This document shows, piece by piece, positions 55,694 through 63,952 of a DNA stretch of 64,000 bases (the first letter of the stretch is position 1; every line of letters begins with the position of its first letter). The notes under the pieces were generated by a model. The model made no database searches. It was not told the origin of the DNA and saw only the letters and a list, made by a program, of their open reading frames with translations. A program made the translations under genes and the position numbers. This stretch comes from an uncultured Sulfitobacter sp. (GTDB taxonomy: Bacteria; Pseudomonadota; Alphaproteobacteria; Rhodobacterales; Rhodobacteraceae). The stretch lies in assembly GCF_947500075.1 (NCBI RefSeq), contig NZ_CANMQS010000002.1:903291-967290 (forward strand), written 5' to 3'.

Positions 55694-57067
55694 ATGTCCC
55701 TTGATGATATCCTTGCCCGTATTGATACCGACCTGCCTGACGCGACGGAGCGGTTGCTTGATCTGCTGCGCATCCCGTCCATCTCGACCGATCCTGCGTT
55801 CAAAGCCGATTGCGACCGGGCCGCAGACTGGCTGGTGGACGACCTGAGCGCGCTTGGCGTCGCGGTCAGCAAACGCCCCACACCGGGCCATCCGATGGTG
55901 GTCGGCCATGTCGGCGACAGCGGGCCGCATCTGCTGTTTTACGGCCATTACGACGTGCAGCCCGTTGACCCGCTGGACCTGTGGGACCGCGACCCGTTTG
56001 ATCCGCAGATTGAGGACACCGCCAAAGGCAAGGTGATCCGGGGCCGTGGATCATCGGACGACAAAGGGCAGTTGATGACCTTCATCGAGGCGTTGCGCGC
56101 CTGGAAAGCCGTGAAAGGCGACTGGCCCTGCCGGATCACCTTCTTTCTGGAAGGTGAAGAGGAATCAGGTTCCCCGTCCCTCGTCCCGTTCATGCAGGAA
56201 AACGCCGAAGAGCTGAAAACAGATATCGCGCTGATCTGTGACACCGGCCTGTTCGAATCCCGCACGCCCGCGATTGTGACCATGCTGCGCGGGTTGCTGG
56301 GCGAAGAGCTGACCGTGACCGCCCCATCGCTTGACCTGCATTCGGGCATGTACGGCGGCATTGCGATGAACCCCATCCGCGCCTTGAGCAAGGTGATCGC
56401 CAGCCTACATGACGAGACCGGACGCATCACCATTCCCGGATTCTATGACGGTGTGCCGGCGCTATCCGACGCGCTGGAGTCGCAGTGGCAGGGGCTGGCT
56501 TTTGACCACCAGAAGTTCCTTGAGGACGTCGGCCTGTCCATTCCCGCAGGCGAACAGGACCGCACCCCGCTGGAGATGATCTGGTCCCGGCCCACTTGCG
56601 AAGTGAATGGCATCTGGGGCGGCTACACCGGCGAAGGGTTCAAGACGGTTCTGCCCTCCAAGGCCCACGCCAAGATCAGCTTCCGCCTTGTCGGCACGCA
56701 GGACCCGCTGGCCATCCGCGAAAGTTTCCGCACGATGGTGCGGGAGGCGCTGCCGGGCGATTGCGAGGTCGAATTCTCCCCCCACGGGGCAAGTGGCGCG
56801 TCGGGCGCGGATACCTCCGGCCCGATGTTCGAGGCCGCACGGCAGGCTTTGTCAGACGAATGGCAGATCCCGGCGGCCTATATCGGCTGCGGCGGGTCGA
56901 TCCCGATTGCGGGGCATTTCCAGCAGATCCTCGGGACCGAACCGATGCTTGTCGGCTTTGGCAAGGACGACGACGCGATCCATTCGCCGAATGAGAAGTA
57001 CGACATGGAGAGTTTCCACAAGGGCATCCGATCCTGGGCGCGCATTCTGGATGCCCTGACGCGGTAA
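55694..57067 (+). CDS. M20-family metallopeptidase (dipeptidase-like)
   Basis: 457 residues. Zinc ligands are visible in GHYDVQP and RGSSDDKGQ, with EGEEESGSPS as the catalytic Glu region and LDLHSGMYGG marking the lid domain. The C-terminus has GGSIPIAGHF and HSPNEKYDMESF. It cleaves dipeptides or related compounds in the cytoplasm; the exact substrate is not known. ATG 55694 has GAAAGG upstream. It is divergent from hemA with an FNR box between them. Confidence 0.92.
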   Translation: MSLDDILARIDTDLPDATERLLDLLRIPSISTDPAFKADCDRAADWLVDDLSALGVAVSKRPTPGHPMVVGHVGDSGPHLLFYGHYDVQPVDPLDLWDRDPFDPQIEDTAKGKVIRGRGSSDDKGQLMTFIEALRAWKAVKGDWPCRITFFLEGEEESGSPSLVPFMQENAEELKTDIALICDTGLFESRTPAIVTMLRGLLGEELTVTAPSLDLHSGMYGGIAMNPIRALSKVIASLHDETGRITIPGFYDGVPALSDALESQWQGLAFDHQKFLEDVGLSIPAGEQDRTPLEMIWSRPTCEVNGIWGGYTGEGFKTVLPSKAHAKISFRLVGTQDPLAIRESFRTMVREALPGDCEVEFSPHGASGASGADTSGPMFEAARQALSDEWQIPAAYIGCGGSIPIAGHFQQILGTEPMLVGFGKDDDAIHSPNEKYDMESFHKGIRSWARILDALTR

Positions 57068-57601
57068 CCCATGGGTTATCTGCATTTTAGACGTTTTTGA
57101 GATGAATTTTAGGGAGATGGGCGCGCGCCGGTATAGGCGCCGCGCCGGTTTCCTGTTGCGCGGGGACCTTTGGGTCGCATTTGGTTGAGTGATTTTTGGA
57201 GGCTGACGGTGGTTGAGAGGCTGGTCGAAAGCGTCGCGCTGCGGGGCTGTGGAGTGGTTATAGATGAACGGTTTGAGTCCAACGCGGTGTCAGCGAAAGG
57301 AATCCCGCACGGAATCAAGGGCTTTAGCCCGCCGTGCATCGCCAGACCGCCCCGCCGCACCAAAGGTGCGCCATCTATCTCGGCAAGCCTCTGGCTTGAC
57401 GGGCTGGCGATTTGGCTGCCACCTGCGCATCCTTCTGTTGGAGCAATAATTTGGCAGCCAAAAACTGCCCTGAACCCACGTCGGATCGCCACCCCGCGGT
57501 CTGGCAATGCAAGGCTTTCGTTTGGGCAGATAAGGAACGGCGGCTCAGACCCCGCAAACCGGACCACCGCCCCGCCAAACACCAGTTCGGCAAGATCCCT
57601 C
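57068..57601. other. Gene-free stretch with four closely spaced hairpins
   Basis: No frame has a domain or a good start, although long open frames exist by composition. From 57307 to 57462 there are four hairpins in a row: GCACGG/CCGTGC with GGGCT/AGCCC inside (57307-57337), CGCACC/GGTGCG with loop AAA (57356-57370), CAAGCC/GGCTTG with loop TCT (57384-57398), and TTTGGCTGCCA/TGGCAGCCAAA (57411-57462). It could be a structured RNA or a decayed element. Confidence 0.6.
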
Positions 57602-58558
57602 TCACACCCGCCGGACAGACCTCCTGCGGCCTTCGCGCATGAAGATATAGACCCCAGACGCGACCAGGATCGCCACGCCCAGGAACACCGTGGCATCCGG
57701 CCACTCGCCAAAGACCGTCCAGCCCCAGAAGAGCGCATAGACCAGCAGCACATATTCAAACGGTGCCACCAGGGCCGCCGGGCTCAGCCGGTACGCCTGC
57801 GTCATAAAATACCCGACAAGCGCGGAGACAACCCCAAGCCCGCCAAACACCACCGCATCCCAAAGCGTCGGCCACAGCCACGGGCGCAGCAGGAAACGAA
57901 TGCTCTCTGACGCGCCTTCAGGCTCATACCGCCCGTCGCCAGCGATCAGATACATCACCGCGCTTACCACCAGAAACGCGATCTGGATCTGGATCGCCAA
58001 GGCCGACGCGCGGCTGGTCGCCCCCAGTTTGCGCGTCAGCACCGACATGCTGGCATAGCCGGCCGCGGCACAGAGCGGCAGCACCACAACCCAGCCCAGA
58101 CCTGCACTGCCCGCAGTCAATTCGGGCATCATCATCACCAGCACGCCCACAAATCCCATCCCGATGGCTGCGAACCGCCTCGGGCCGACACGCTCCCCCA
58201 GCACCGGGATCGACAGAAGTGTCACAAACAAAGGGGCCACAAAATAGATCGCATTCGCCGTGGCCAGCGGCATCGCCACGATGGCGGCGTACATGCAGCT
58301 GTTGGCGATGATGATGCACACACAGCGCAATGTGTGCAGCATCGGCTTGCCCGTGCGCAGCAAGCCCACCCCGCCTTCGGCCATCAACATCCCGAACGTC
58401 AGCAACAGCCCCACAAACGACCGCATGAAAATGATCTGATGCAGCGGATATCCCCCCGCCAGCAGCTTGATCAGCATATCGTTGAGAGAGACAAAGAACA
58501 TCCCGCCCAGCATGAAAGCGATGCCCAGACGGGACGGGGTGGCGGTAAGGGCGGTCAT
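57602..58558 (-). CDS. EamA/DMT-family permease
   Basis: 318 residues with about ten membrane segments in two EamA repeats. The start GIAFMLGGMFFVSLNDMLIKLLAGGYPLHQIIFMRSFVG is typical of the RhaT/YdcZ-like branch. Members export amino acids or other metabolites. The end (MREGRRRSVRRV) is basic. It is convergent with the stretch after the M20 gene and divergent from the haloacetate dehalogenase-like gene. The substrate is unknown. Confidence 0.9.
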   Translation of the reverse strand: MTALTATPSRLGIAFMLGGMFFVSLNDMLIKLLAGGYPLHQIIFMRSFVGLLLTFGMLMAEGGVGLLRTGKPMLHTLRCVCIIIANSCMYAAIVAMPLATANAIYFVAPLFVTLLSIPVLGERVGPRRFAAIGMGFVGVLVMMMPELTAGSAGLGWVVVLPLCAAAGYASMSVLTRKLGATSRASALAIQIQIAFLVVSAVMYLIAGDGRYEPEGASESIRFLLRPWLWPTLWDAVVFGGLGVVSALVGYFMTQAYRLSPAALVAPFEYVLLVYALFWGWTVFGEWPDATVFLGVAILVASGVYIFMREGRRRSVRRV

Positions 58559-58628
58559 GCCCTTCCCTACACCCGGATTTGAGGATTTGTTAGGGTGGAA
58601 ATGATCGAGGCGCAGAAAGGCGATAACG

Positions 58629-59507
58629 ATGGCAGGATTTGCAGGATTTGATTCAGGCGTGGCGGAGGTGAACGGCCAGCAGATTGCCTATGTCACCGGC
58701 GGCACGGGGCCCCCGGTTCTGTTGCTGCATGGCTTTCCGCAGACCCATATGATGTGGCATGCCGTGGCCCCCCTGCTGGCAGAGCAGTTCACCGTGGTCG
58801 CCGCAGACTTGCGCGGATATGGCGCCAGCAGCACCCCTGAAGGCACCGCCCCCTACAGCTTTCGGCATATGGCAGCGGATCAACGCGCGTTGATGGCGCA
58901 TCTGGGATTTGCACGGTTTCATCTGGTCGGGCATGACCGTGGCGGGCGCACTGCGCATCGCCTTGCATTGGATGCACCAGACGCGGTGCAGAGCCTGACG
59001 GTGATGGACATTGTCCCCACCCATCTGTTGCTTGACGATCTGACGCGCAGCGTGGCGCAGGCCTACTACCACTGGTTCTTTCTGGCGCAGCCCGCGCCCT
59101 TTCCCGAAACGATGATCGGCCATGACGCGGATGCCTATTTCGAAAGCTGTCTGACCGGCTGGGGGTCTGCATCGCTGGCCGACTTTGATCCGGAGGCCCT
59201 GGAGGCCTATCGCACCGCATGGCGCAAGCCGGATGTCATCCGCGGCATGTGCGCCGATTACCGCGCGGCCCTTTCCCATGATTTCGATCTGGACGCCGCC
59301 GATCTGGGCCGCCGGGTGACCTGCCCGTCGCTGGTGATGTTTGGTGCGGATGGCGCGATGGCAAAGGCCTATGACGTGCCGGCCACCTGGGCCGACCGGT
59401 TGTCGGACATGCGCGCAGCCGCACTTCCCGGCGGGCATTTCTTCATTGATCAACACCCAAATGAGACAGCGACGGCGCTGATCGCCTTCCTGAACGATGC
59501 ACGCTGA
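58629..59507 (+). CDS. Alpha/beta hydrolase, probable haloacetate dehalogenase
   Basis: 292 residues. Asp103 in GHDRGGRTAH is the expected nucleophile, with Arg104 and Arg107 to bind the carboxylate. His148 and Trp149 (YYHWFF) and Tyr211 (ADYRAA) match the halide-binding residues of fluoroacetate dehalogenase, and His270 (GGHFFIDQ) is the base, with Asp127 as the acid. The full set points to C-halogen cleavage of haloacetates rather than an esterase. Related epoxide hydrolases share part of it. The gene ends just before a strong terminator. Confidence 0.85.
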   Translation: MAGFAGFDSGVAEVNGQQIAYVTGGTGPPVLLLHGFPQTHMMWHAVAPLLAEQFTVVAADLRGYGASSTPEGTAPYSFRHMAADQRALMAHLGFARFHLVGHDRGGRTAHRLALDAPDAVQSLTVMDIVPTHLLLDDLTRSVAQAYYHWFFLAQPAPFPETMIGHDADAYFESCLTGWGSASLADFDPEALEAYRTAWRKPDVIRGMCADYRAALSHDFDLDAADLGRRVTCPSLVMFGADGAMAKAYDVPATWADRLSDMRAAALPGGHFFIDQHPNETATALIAFLNDAR

Positions 59508-59516
59508 CACGCAAAG

Positions 59517-59545
59517 AAAAAGGGCCCGCGATGCGGGCCCTTTTT
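59517..59545. terminator. Bidirectional rho-independent terminator
   Basis: AAAAAGGGCCCGC and GCGGGCCCTTTTT pair over 13 bp around GAT. It follows the dehalogenase gene and lies next to the 3' end of tRNA-Asp, so it can end transcripts from both sides. Confidence 0.92.
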
Positions 59546-59554
59546 AAGCAGCGG

Positions 59555-59631
59555 TGGCGCGGTTGACGGGGCTCGAACCCGCGACCCCCGGCGTGACAGG
59601 CCGGTACTCTAACCAACTGAGCTACAACCGC
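59555..59631 (-). tRNA. tRNA-Asp (anticodon GTC)
   Basis: On the minus strand GCGGTTG pairs with CAACCGC, then G and an encoded CCA. The anticodon loop CTGTCAC gives GTC. The T arm is GGGTTCGAGCCCC. The length is 77 bases. Confidence 0.96.
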
Positions 59632-59899
59632 CCACTGCATCTTCGAAGCATCGCCCCGAAGCGTTTGGAGGTAATATGAGCGCAGCCCTTCTACGTCAAG
59701 CCGCAATTCCACAGGTTTGTGCAGAAAATCCCCCATGGCGGCAATTATCTTGCCGCCGCACCGGGCACGCGAAGGTGATTGCGCTCTAGCCGTTGATAAT
59801 TAACCACTTTTTGCCGGATTGTTGACCGCCTGACGCAAAGCACCCGAACAGGTTATGACGCATTTGCAACGTCTTAGACTTGTCACCCCCAGGCCATAT

Positions 59900-60838
59900 T
59901 CAGCGATCGGGTGCGGGGATGAACTCTTCCGCGTCACCGGGTGGCAATTTGAATCGCCCATGCGCCCAGTCGCCTGCGCGCCATGCCTCCTTGGCCGCGT
60001 CAATGCGGTCCTTGCTGGAGGCCACGAAATTCCACCAGATGTGGCGCGGCCCGTCCATCGTCGCCCCGCCCAGCAGCATCACCCGCGCGCCCTGTTCGCC
60101 CGCTTGCGCGCTGATCCGGTCGCCGGGGCGGAAAACCAGCATCTGCCCCGCTTCAAACGTCTGCCCTGATACGCTGACATCGCCGGCAACCACATAAAGC
60201 CCGCGGTCTTCGTGATCATCGGGCATGGGAAGATGGGCATAGGCCTCAAGCAGCGCATCGGCATAGAAGGTTTCGGAGTAAACCTTCACCGGGGCTTCCT
60301 CTCCATAGGCCGTACCAAGGATCAGGCGCACTTCCTTCCCCTCCCCTTCGAGCAGCGGCAGCCTGTCTTTGGGAGCATGTTCAAAGGCGGCGGCTTCGTC
60401 TTCATACTGCTGGGGCAACGCCACCCAGGTTTGCAATCCAAACAGGTTGTGGGGCTGTTTGATATAATCGCCGTCCGCACGCTCGGAATGGGTGATGCCG
60501 TGGCCTGCCACCATCCAGTTGACGGCCCCCGGCTCAATCCACTGATCCGTGCCCAGACTGTCGCGGTGGTGGATCTTGCCTTTGTAGAGGTAGGTCACGG
60601 TCGCCAGCCCGATGTGGGGATGCGGGCGCACGTCAATGCCCTTGCCGGTCAGAAACTCCGCCGGGCCCATCTGGTCAAAGAAAATGAACGGCCCGACCAT
60701 CTGCCGCGCAGGCGCAGGCAGCGCGCGGCGCACTTCAAAGCCACCCAGATCGCGGGCGCGGGGCACAATAACGGTTTCAATGGCGTCAACCGCGTCACCA
60801 ATAGGGCAATCGGGGTCAAGGGCGGGGTTCCAGCTCAT
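59900..60838 (-). CDS. Pirin-family protein
   Basis: 312 residues in two cupin domains. The metal site is in the first domain (RPHPHIGLATVTYL, with HGITHSER), as in pirins. The second cupin has GLYVVAGDVSVSGQTF. Bacterial pirins can act as quercetin dioxygenases or regulators, and the role here is unknown. ATG 60838 (MSWNPAL) has GAGGAGTGCATGAG before it. It lies in the same direction as the ChaC gene upstream. Confidence 0.9.
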   Translation of the reverse strand: MSWNPALDPDCPIGDAVDAIETVIVPRARDLGGFEVRRALPAPARQMVGPFIFFDQMGPAEFLTGKGIDVRPHPHIGLATVTYLYKGKIHHRDSLGTDQWIEPGAVNWMVAGHGITHSERADGDYIKQPHNLFGLQTWVALPQQYEDEAAAFEHAPKDRLPLLEGEGKEVRLILGTAYGEEAPVKVYSETFYADALLEAYAHLPMPDDHEDRGLYVVAGDVSVSGQTFEAGQMLVFRPGDRISAQAGEQGARVMLLGGATMDGPRHIWWNFVASSKDRIDAAKEAWRAGDWAHGRFKLPPGDAEEFIPAPDR

Positions 60839-60932
60839 CTCATGCACTCCTCTAAAGGTCTGTCTTAAGAGTAGGCATGATGGCTGGATCGACAAGGCAC
60901 AGCTGCCCTGCGCGGCTGCACGGTTGATCGAC

Positions 60933-61661
60933 CTATCCGCGATGCCGTTCGGCGAGGGCGAGCAGGTTCTTCATGCGATCATCCTCGATACGCAATTCAT
61001 CAAGATGCCGGACCAGTGACTTAAGGTAGTCAAAGTTGGACCCCAGCCCGCCTTCAGCAACGGCAATGATCTGTGCGGATGCCTCCATGCTGAGGTCAGG
61101 CACATAGCGGCGGTTGTCGCAGTTCATCACAAAAACCAGCGCCTCTACCGGCCCTTGCGGTGTGACCACCTCAAGAAACACCGGGCAATAGGAGCCTGAG
61201 AACATCTCCCGGTTCCACATGAAGGCAGTTTCGGCATCGACCCGATCGGCAGCGATCCTGAACACCACGCCATCGCAATGTCCCCCCTGATCCAGAGCGG
61301 CCATCAGCCCCGGCTGCGCGTGGGTGCCGCGTCCTGATTCCAGCCGCATGCAAAAGCTGCGCTGCCAACCGGAGAGGACCCCACGGCGGTATTCCTCCAC
61401 ATAAACCGCCGGATCCCAGATCAGCGATCCATAGGCAAACACCCACAGGTCCTGTGACCACCTGTCAGACAACACCTGCTGCCGGTTGGCTTCACGGGCG
61501 TCATGGTCCATCCGCCACCCCGGCGGCCAGCTTTCCGCTTTGGCCTGCTCATCCAGTTCTGCAAAGCGATCCCTGCCAAACCGCATCTCGGAGACGTCTG
61601 GCGGGGTGATCAGGTTTTTGAGGGCGGGGGTATGTTTGAAGACGTGTTCGGGAAATGGCAT
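60933..61661 (-). CDS. ChaC-like gamma-glutamylcyclotransferase
   Basis: 242 residues. FAYGSLIWDP is the cyclotransferase loop, followed by RRGVLSGWQRSFCMRL and the SGRGTHAQPG block. Family members cut glutathione to 5-oxoproline and Cys-Gly. It sits 94 bp upstream of the pirin gene on the same strand, so the two may be expressed together. The N-terminal 70 residues are an extension beyond the usual domain. Confidence 0.88.
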   Translation of the reverse strand: MPFPEHVFKHTPALKNLITPPDVSEMRFGRDRFAELDEQAKAESWPPGWRMDHDAREANRQQVLSDRWSQDLWVFAYGSLIWDPAVYVEEYRRGVLSGWQRSFCMRLESGRGTHAQPGLMAALDQGGHCDGVVFRIAADRVDAETAFMWNREMFSGSYCPVFLEVVTPQGPVEALVFVMNCDNRRYVPDLSMEASAQIIAVAEGGLGSNFDYLKSLVRHLDELRIEDDRMKNLLALAERHRG

Positions 61662-61818
61662 GGGGCATTCTTGGCCGTTTTGGGACAGGCTGACCAGAGG
61701 GAATACGCTGTGCTGGACGCTGAAGAGCCGCGAGGTTCATTGTAGTGCGGCAATCGGCACAGCGTCGGTCGGGCTCTCGGGGAAGCGGGACTTCTCGACC
61801 ATAATGGAGGGGAGGGAA

Positions 61819-61894
<76 letters not shown>

Positions 61895-61929
61895 GACCCG
61901 GCCCTCTTAGCGCAAGGACCGGGCGGGCA

Positions 61930-62499
61930 TCAAGCCCCTTCTGACAGACATATCTGTCGGCCGTCCTCAACGAGGTAGACGACGCCCTGCCCCCCGCCCA
62001 TTGGTCGCACGTCGAGGCCCGCGTATCCCAGCAGGATCAGGCGCAGCATCCGTGACGTAATGCCATGCGTAACCAGCACGGCAGGCCCCTCAAGTTGGCT
62101 GAGAAACCGTTCGCACCTTGCGCGCAGCCCGGCACAGCCTTCTCCACCCGGGGCGAGGTCATAGAGGTCAAAACCGTCACCTGCGTTGTGTTTCGCAATC
62201 AGAGCATCCCGGTACTGGCCAGAGAATTGGCCCATGCCGATCTCCATTAGGTTCGGATCGGTTTCAAGCAGGGCCTCGTTGCCACCGCAGGCGATCCGCG
62301 CCGTGGACAGCGCACGCCCCAAGGGACTGGAAATGAAGCGAAACCCGGTCAGATCTTGTTTTGCGAGGATGCGGGCCTGTGCCTGTGCATGGGCCACACC
62401 CTGATCGGTCAGCGGCGCATCGAGATGTCCTTGCAGCCTGCCTTCGGCATTCCACGTCGTCTCCCCGTGGCGCAGGATGTAGAGGGGGTGCAGGTGCAT
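61930..62499 (-). CDS. Histidine phosphatase family protein
   Basis: 189 residues. LYILRHGETTWNAEGRLQGHLDAPLTDQG has the catalytic His, SSPLGRALSTARI the second Arg, and VTHGITSRMLR the second His. This is the phosphoglycerate mutase-like fold; the substrate may be a small phosphoester. ATG 62499 gives the natural N-terminus MHLHPLY. The gene is downstream of the island-edge repeats on the same strand and stops 35 bp before tRNA-Val. Confidence 0.9.
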   Translation of the reverse strand: MHLHPLYILRHGETTWNAEGRLQGHLDAPLTDQGVAHAQAQARILAKQDLTGFRFISSPLGRALSTARIACGGNEALLETDPNLMEIGMGQFSGQYRDALIAKHNAGDGFDLYDLAPGGEGCAGLRARCERFLSQLEGPAVLVTHGITSRMLRLILLGYAGLDVRPMGGGQGVVYLVEDGRQICLSEGA

Positions 62500-62586
62500 G
62501 GTGGCTTCCGTGAGGTTGAGGGCCGTTGTTACGCGCTGTGTTGCGAACACGGCGCTGAAAAACGAGGCGTCAGGCAACAAGCCGTT

Positions 62587-62814
62587 GAACGCCTGACCCA
62601 AACCGGCCGCGCAATGGACGGGCGTTGGTCAGGCTGCGGGCCGGAGCGAGACATCGACGTGGATCGGGCGGAGGGGAATATGGTGGGTGATAAGAGATTT
62701 GAACTCCTGACCCAGACTGGCCGCGCAGCGGACGGGCGTCGGTCAGGCGGCGAACAGGAGAGAGGCGCCGCAGTGGATCAGACGGAGGGGAATATGGTGG
62801 GTGATAAGAGATTT
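62587..62814. repeat. Two tandem 114-bp direct repeats with tRNA 3'-end fragments
   Basis: 62587-62700 and 62701-62814 differ at about 18 of 114 positions, and the last 34 bases are identical. Each contains CCTGACC...GGTCAGG as an inverted repeat and ends with the complement of a tRNA 3' half (T loop TTCAAAT, acceptor ATCACCC, A, CCA). A third start, GAACTC, follows and then the sequence turns AT-rich. They probably mark attachment sites of an integrated element. Confidence 0.8.
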
Positions 62815-62951
62815 GAACTCTAACATCCCTTCCCGATCTAATTGAAAATATGAAGTTTTCACGTAGCGCCATCTCAGTTTGTGTAACAGTGCAGTGTGCA
62901 ATGGTGCAAGACCAAAAGCAGTTAGACACCATCGGCGATCACCGCTCTGCT

Positions 62952-63731
62952 TCAATCTGCCTTTTGGGCTGGCTTCATGCGCTCCAAGGCTCGTATCAGG
63001 TCCTCTTTGCTGAGCTTTGCAGTTGTTCCAGCCAAGCGGTTGTTTACGATATCAGTATCCATCATCTCTGCCAAACTACTGAACCAATCAGCGGCGAACG
63101 ACCTGTCTGCCTTTGCCAGCCGTTCTGTTATTGTAGAGGCAGCAAAAATAGTCGTGGCTTCTCTGCCAGTACGCGCTTTCGCTTTTGCGAACTTCCGGCG
63201 CAGAACACGAACACCAATATCGACGATCTTTATCAAATGGTGTGAGGGCAAGTTGCTCGGAAGGAATTCAGCATAGTCCAAGAAAGCCTGCGTAGCTTTA
63301 ACATCAGCGGCAGCATTCACGACAAAGGAGATGACATGGTCCGTCTTTCCGAACTTGATATTGATCGTCTCAAGTGCACGACACCTATCAGGAGAGTTTC
63401 CCGCAGATTGAACTTCCTGCATCAACTGCACAATCGGGATGTCACGCTCAGAAATCCATTGCAGCGTCGTGCCTTCCAGCAACGTTGTCTCATCAATTAG
63501 TGTCGCCTCGTCGATGACGCAGCCCCGTAGATCACTGCCCGAAAAATCAAATCCACGCAGATCAGCGCCACAGAAATTGAGATTTCTTAGGTCAGAGAAC
63601 CTTAGATCGTTCGATGGGTCCAAACCCGCAATGCGTACAAGAATGTCGAAGCGGTCCGAGTTGCAATCAAAAACATCAGAAATCAATTGGTGTTCGCGCT
63701 CGGTCAAATAGTCTTCAACTATGCGGCTCAT
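62952..63731 (-). CDS. Pentapeptide-repeat protein of unknown function (island gene)
   Basis: 259 residues. Residues about 40-80 carry a short run of pentapeptide repeats (DLRFSDLRNLNFCGADLRGFDFSGSDLRGC). The remaining 180 residues are helical (MQEVQSAGNSPDRCRALETINIKFGKTDHVISFVV...), with a Lys/Arg-rich segment (VRVLRRKFAKAKARTGREATT). Base use is more AT-rich than the rest of the window. It overlaps the small gene upstream by ATGA. No function can be assigned; a cargo or defence role is only a guess. Confidence 0.72.
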   Translation of the reverse strand: MSRIVEDYLTEREHQLISDVFDCNSDRFDILVRIAGLDPSNDLRFSDLRNLNFCGADLRGFDFSGSDLRGCVIDEATLIDETTLLEGTTLQWISERDIPIVQLMQEVQSAGNSPDRCRALETINIKFGKTDHVISFVVNAAADVKATQAFLDYAEFLPSNLPSHHLIKIVDIGVRVLRRKFAKAKARTGREATTIFAASTITERLAKADRSFAADWFSSLAEMMDTDIVNNRLAGTTAKLSKEDLIRALERMKPAQKAD

Positions 63732-63952
63732 TCTTCTGATAGTTCCACTTTGGAAGCCACAACGGTACTTCCTGCTTCATGCTGAGGGATCATTGAAGCT
63801 TCTCTGCGGATTGCTTTCTCCAGCACCTTCGAAATAACTGCATCCTTGTTCGTCTTTAAACTGAAGAGTTTGCCTTGAATGTTGCCTGAACGTGGTTGAA
63901 CGCGAATGCTTGACCGCCTGATTTGGCCTGCTGCTGGTTTCGTAGACGGCAA
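63728..63952 (-). CDS. Small basic island protein, start or frame uncertain
   Basis: 74 residues from TTG 63952, ending in an ATGA overlap with the pentapeptide-repeat gene. The N-terminus is basic (KPAAGQIRRSSIRVQPRSGN). A strong binding site, GAGGAG, lies before ATG 63965, but that frame stops after three codons (ATG AAA GCT TAA). Removing one A would join it as MKLKLPSTKP to this frame. Either TTG is the start or there is a one-base frameshift. No family is recognised. Confidence 0.55.
   Translation of the reverse strand: MPSTKPAAGQIRRSSIRVQPRSGNIQGKLFSLKTNKDAVISKVLEKAIRREASMIPQHEAGSTVVASKVELSEE

Noticed and set aside
57109..57910. Open frames on both strands in the gap between the M20 peptidase and the EamA permease genes
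   Set aside because: Neither has a start signal or domain, and both run into neighbouring genes in the wrong frame. Hairpins explain the region better.
62356..62823. Plus-strand open frame ending in GNMVGDKRFEL twice
   Set aside because: It reads through the antisense of tRNA 3' ends in the tandem repeats; this phrase is a common false translation of tRNA genes.
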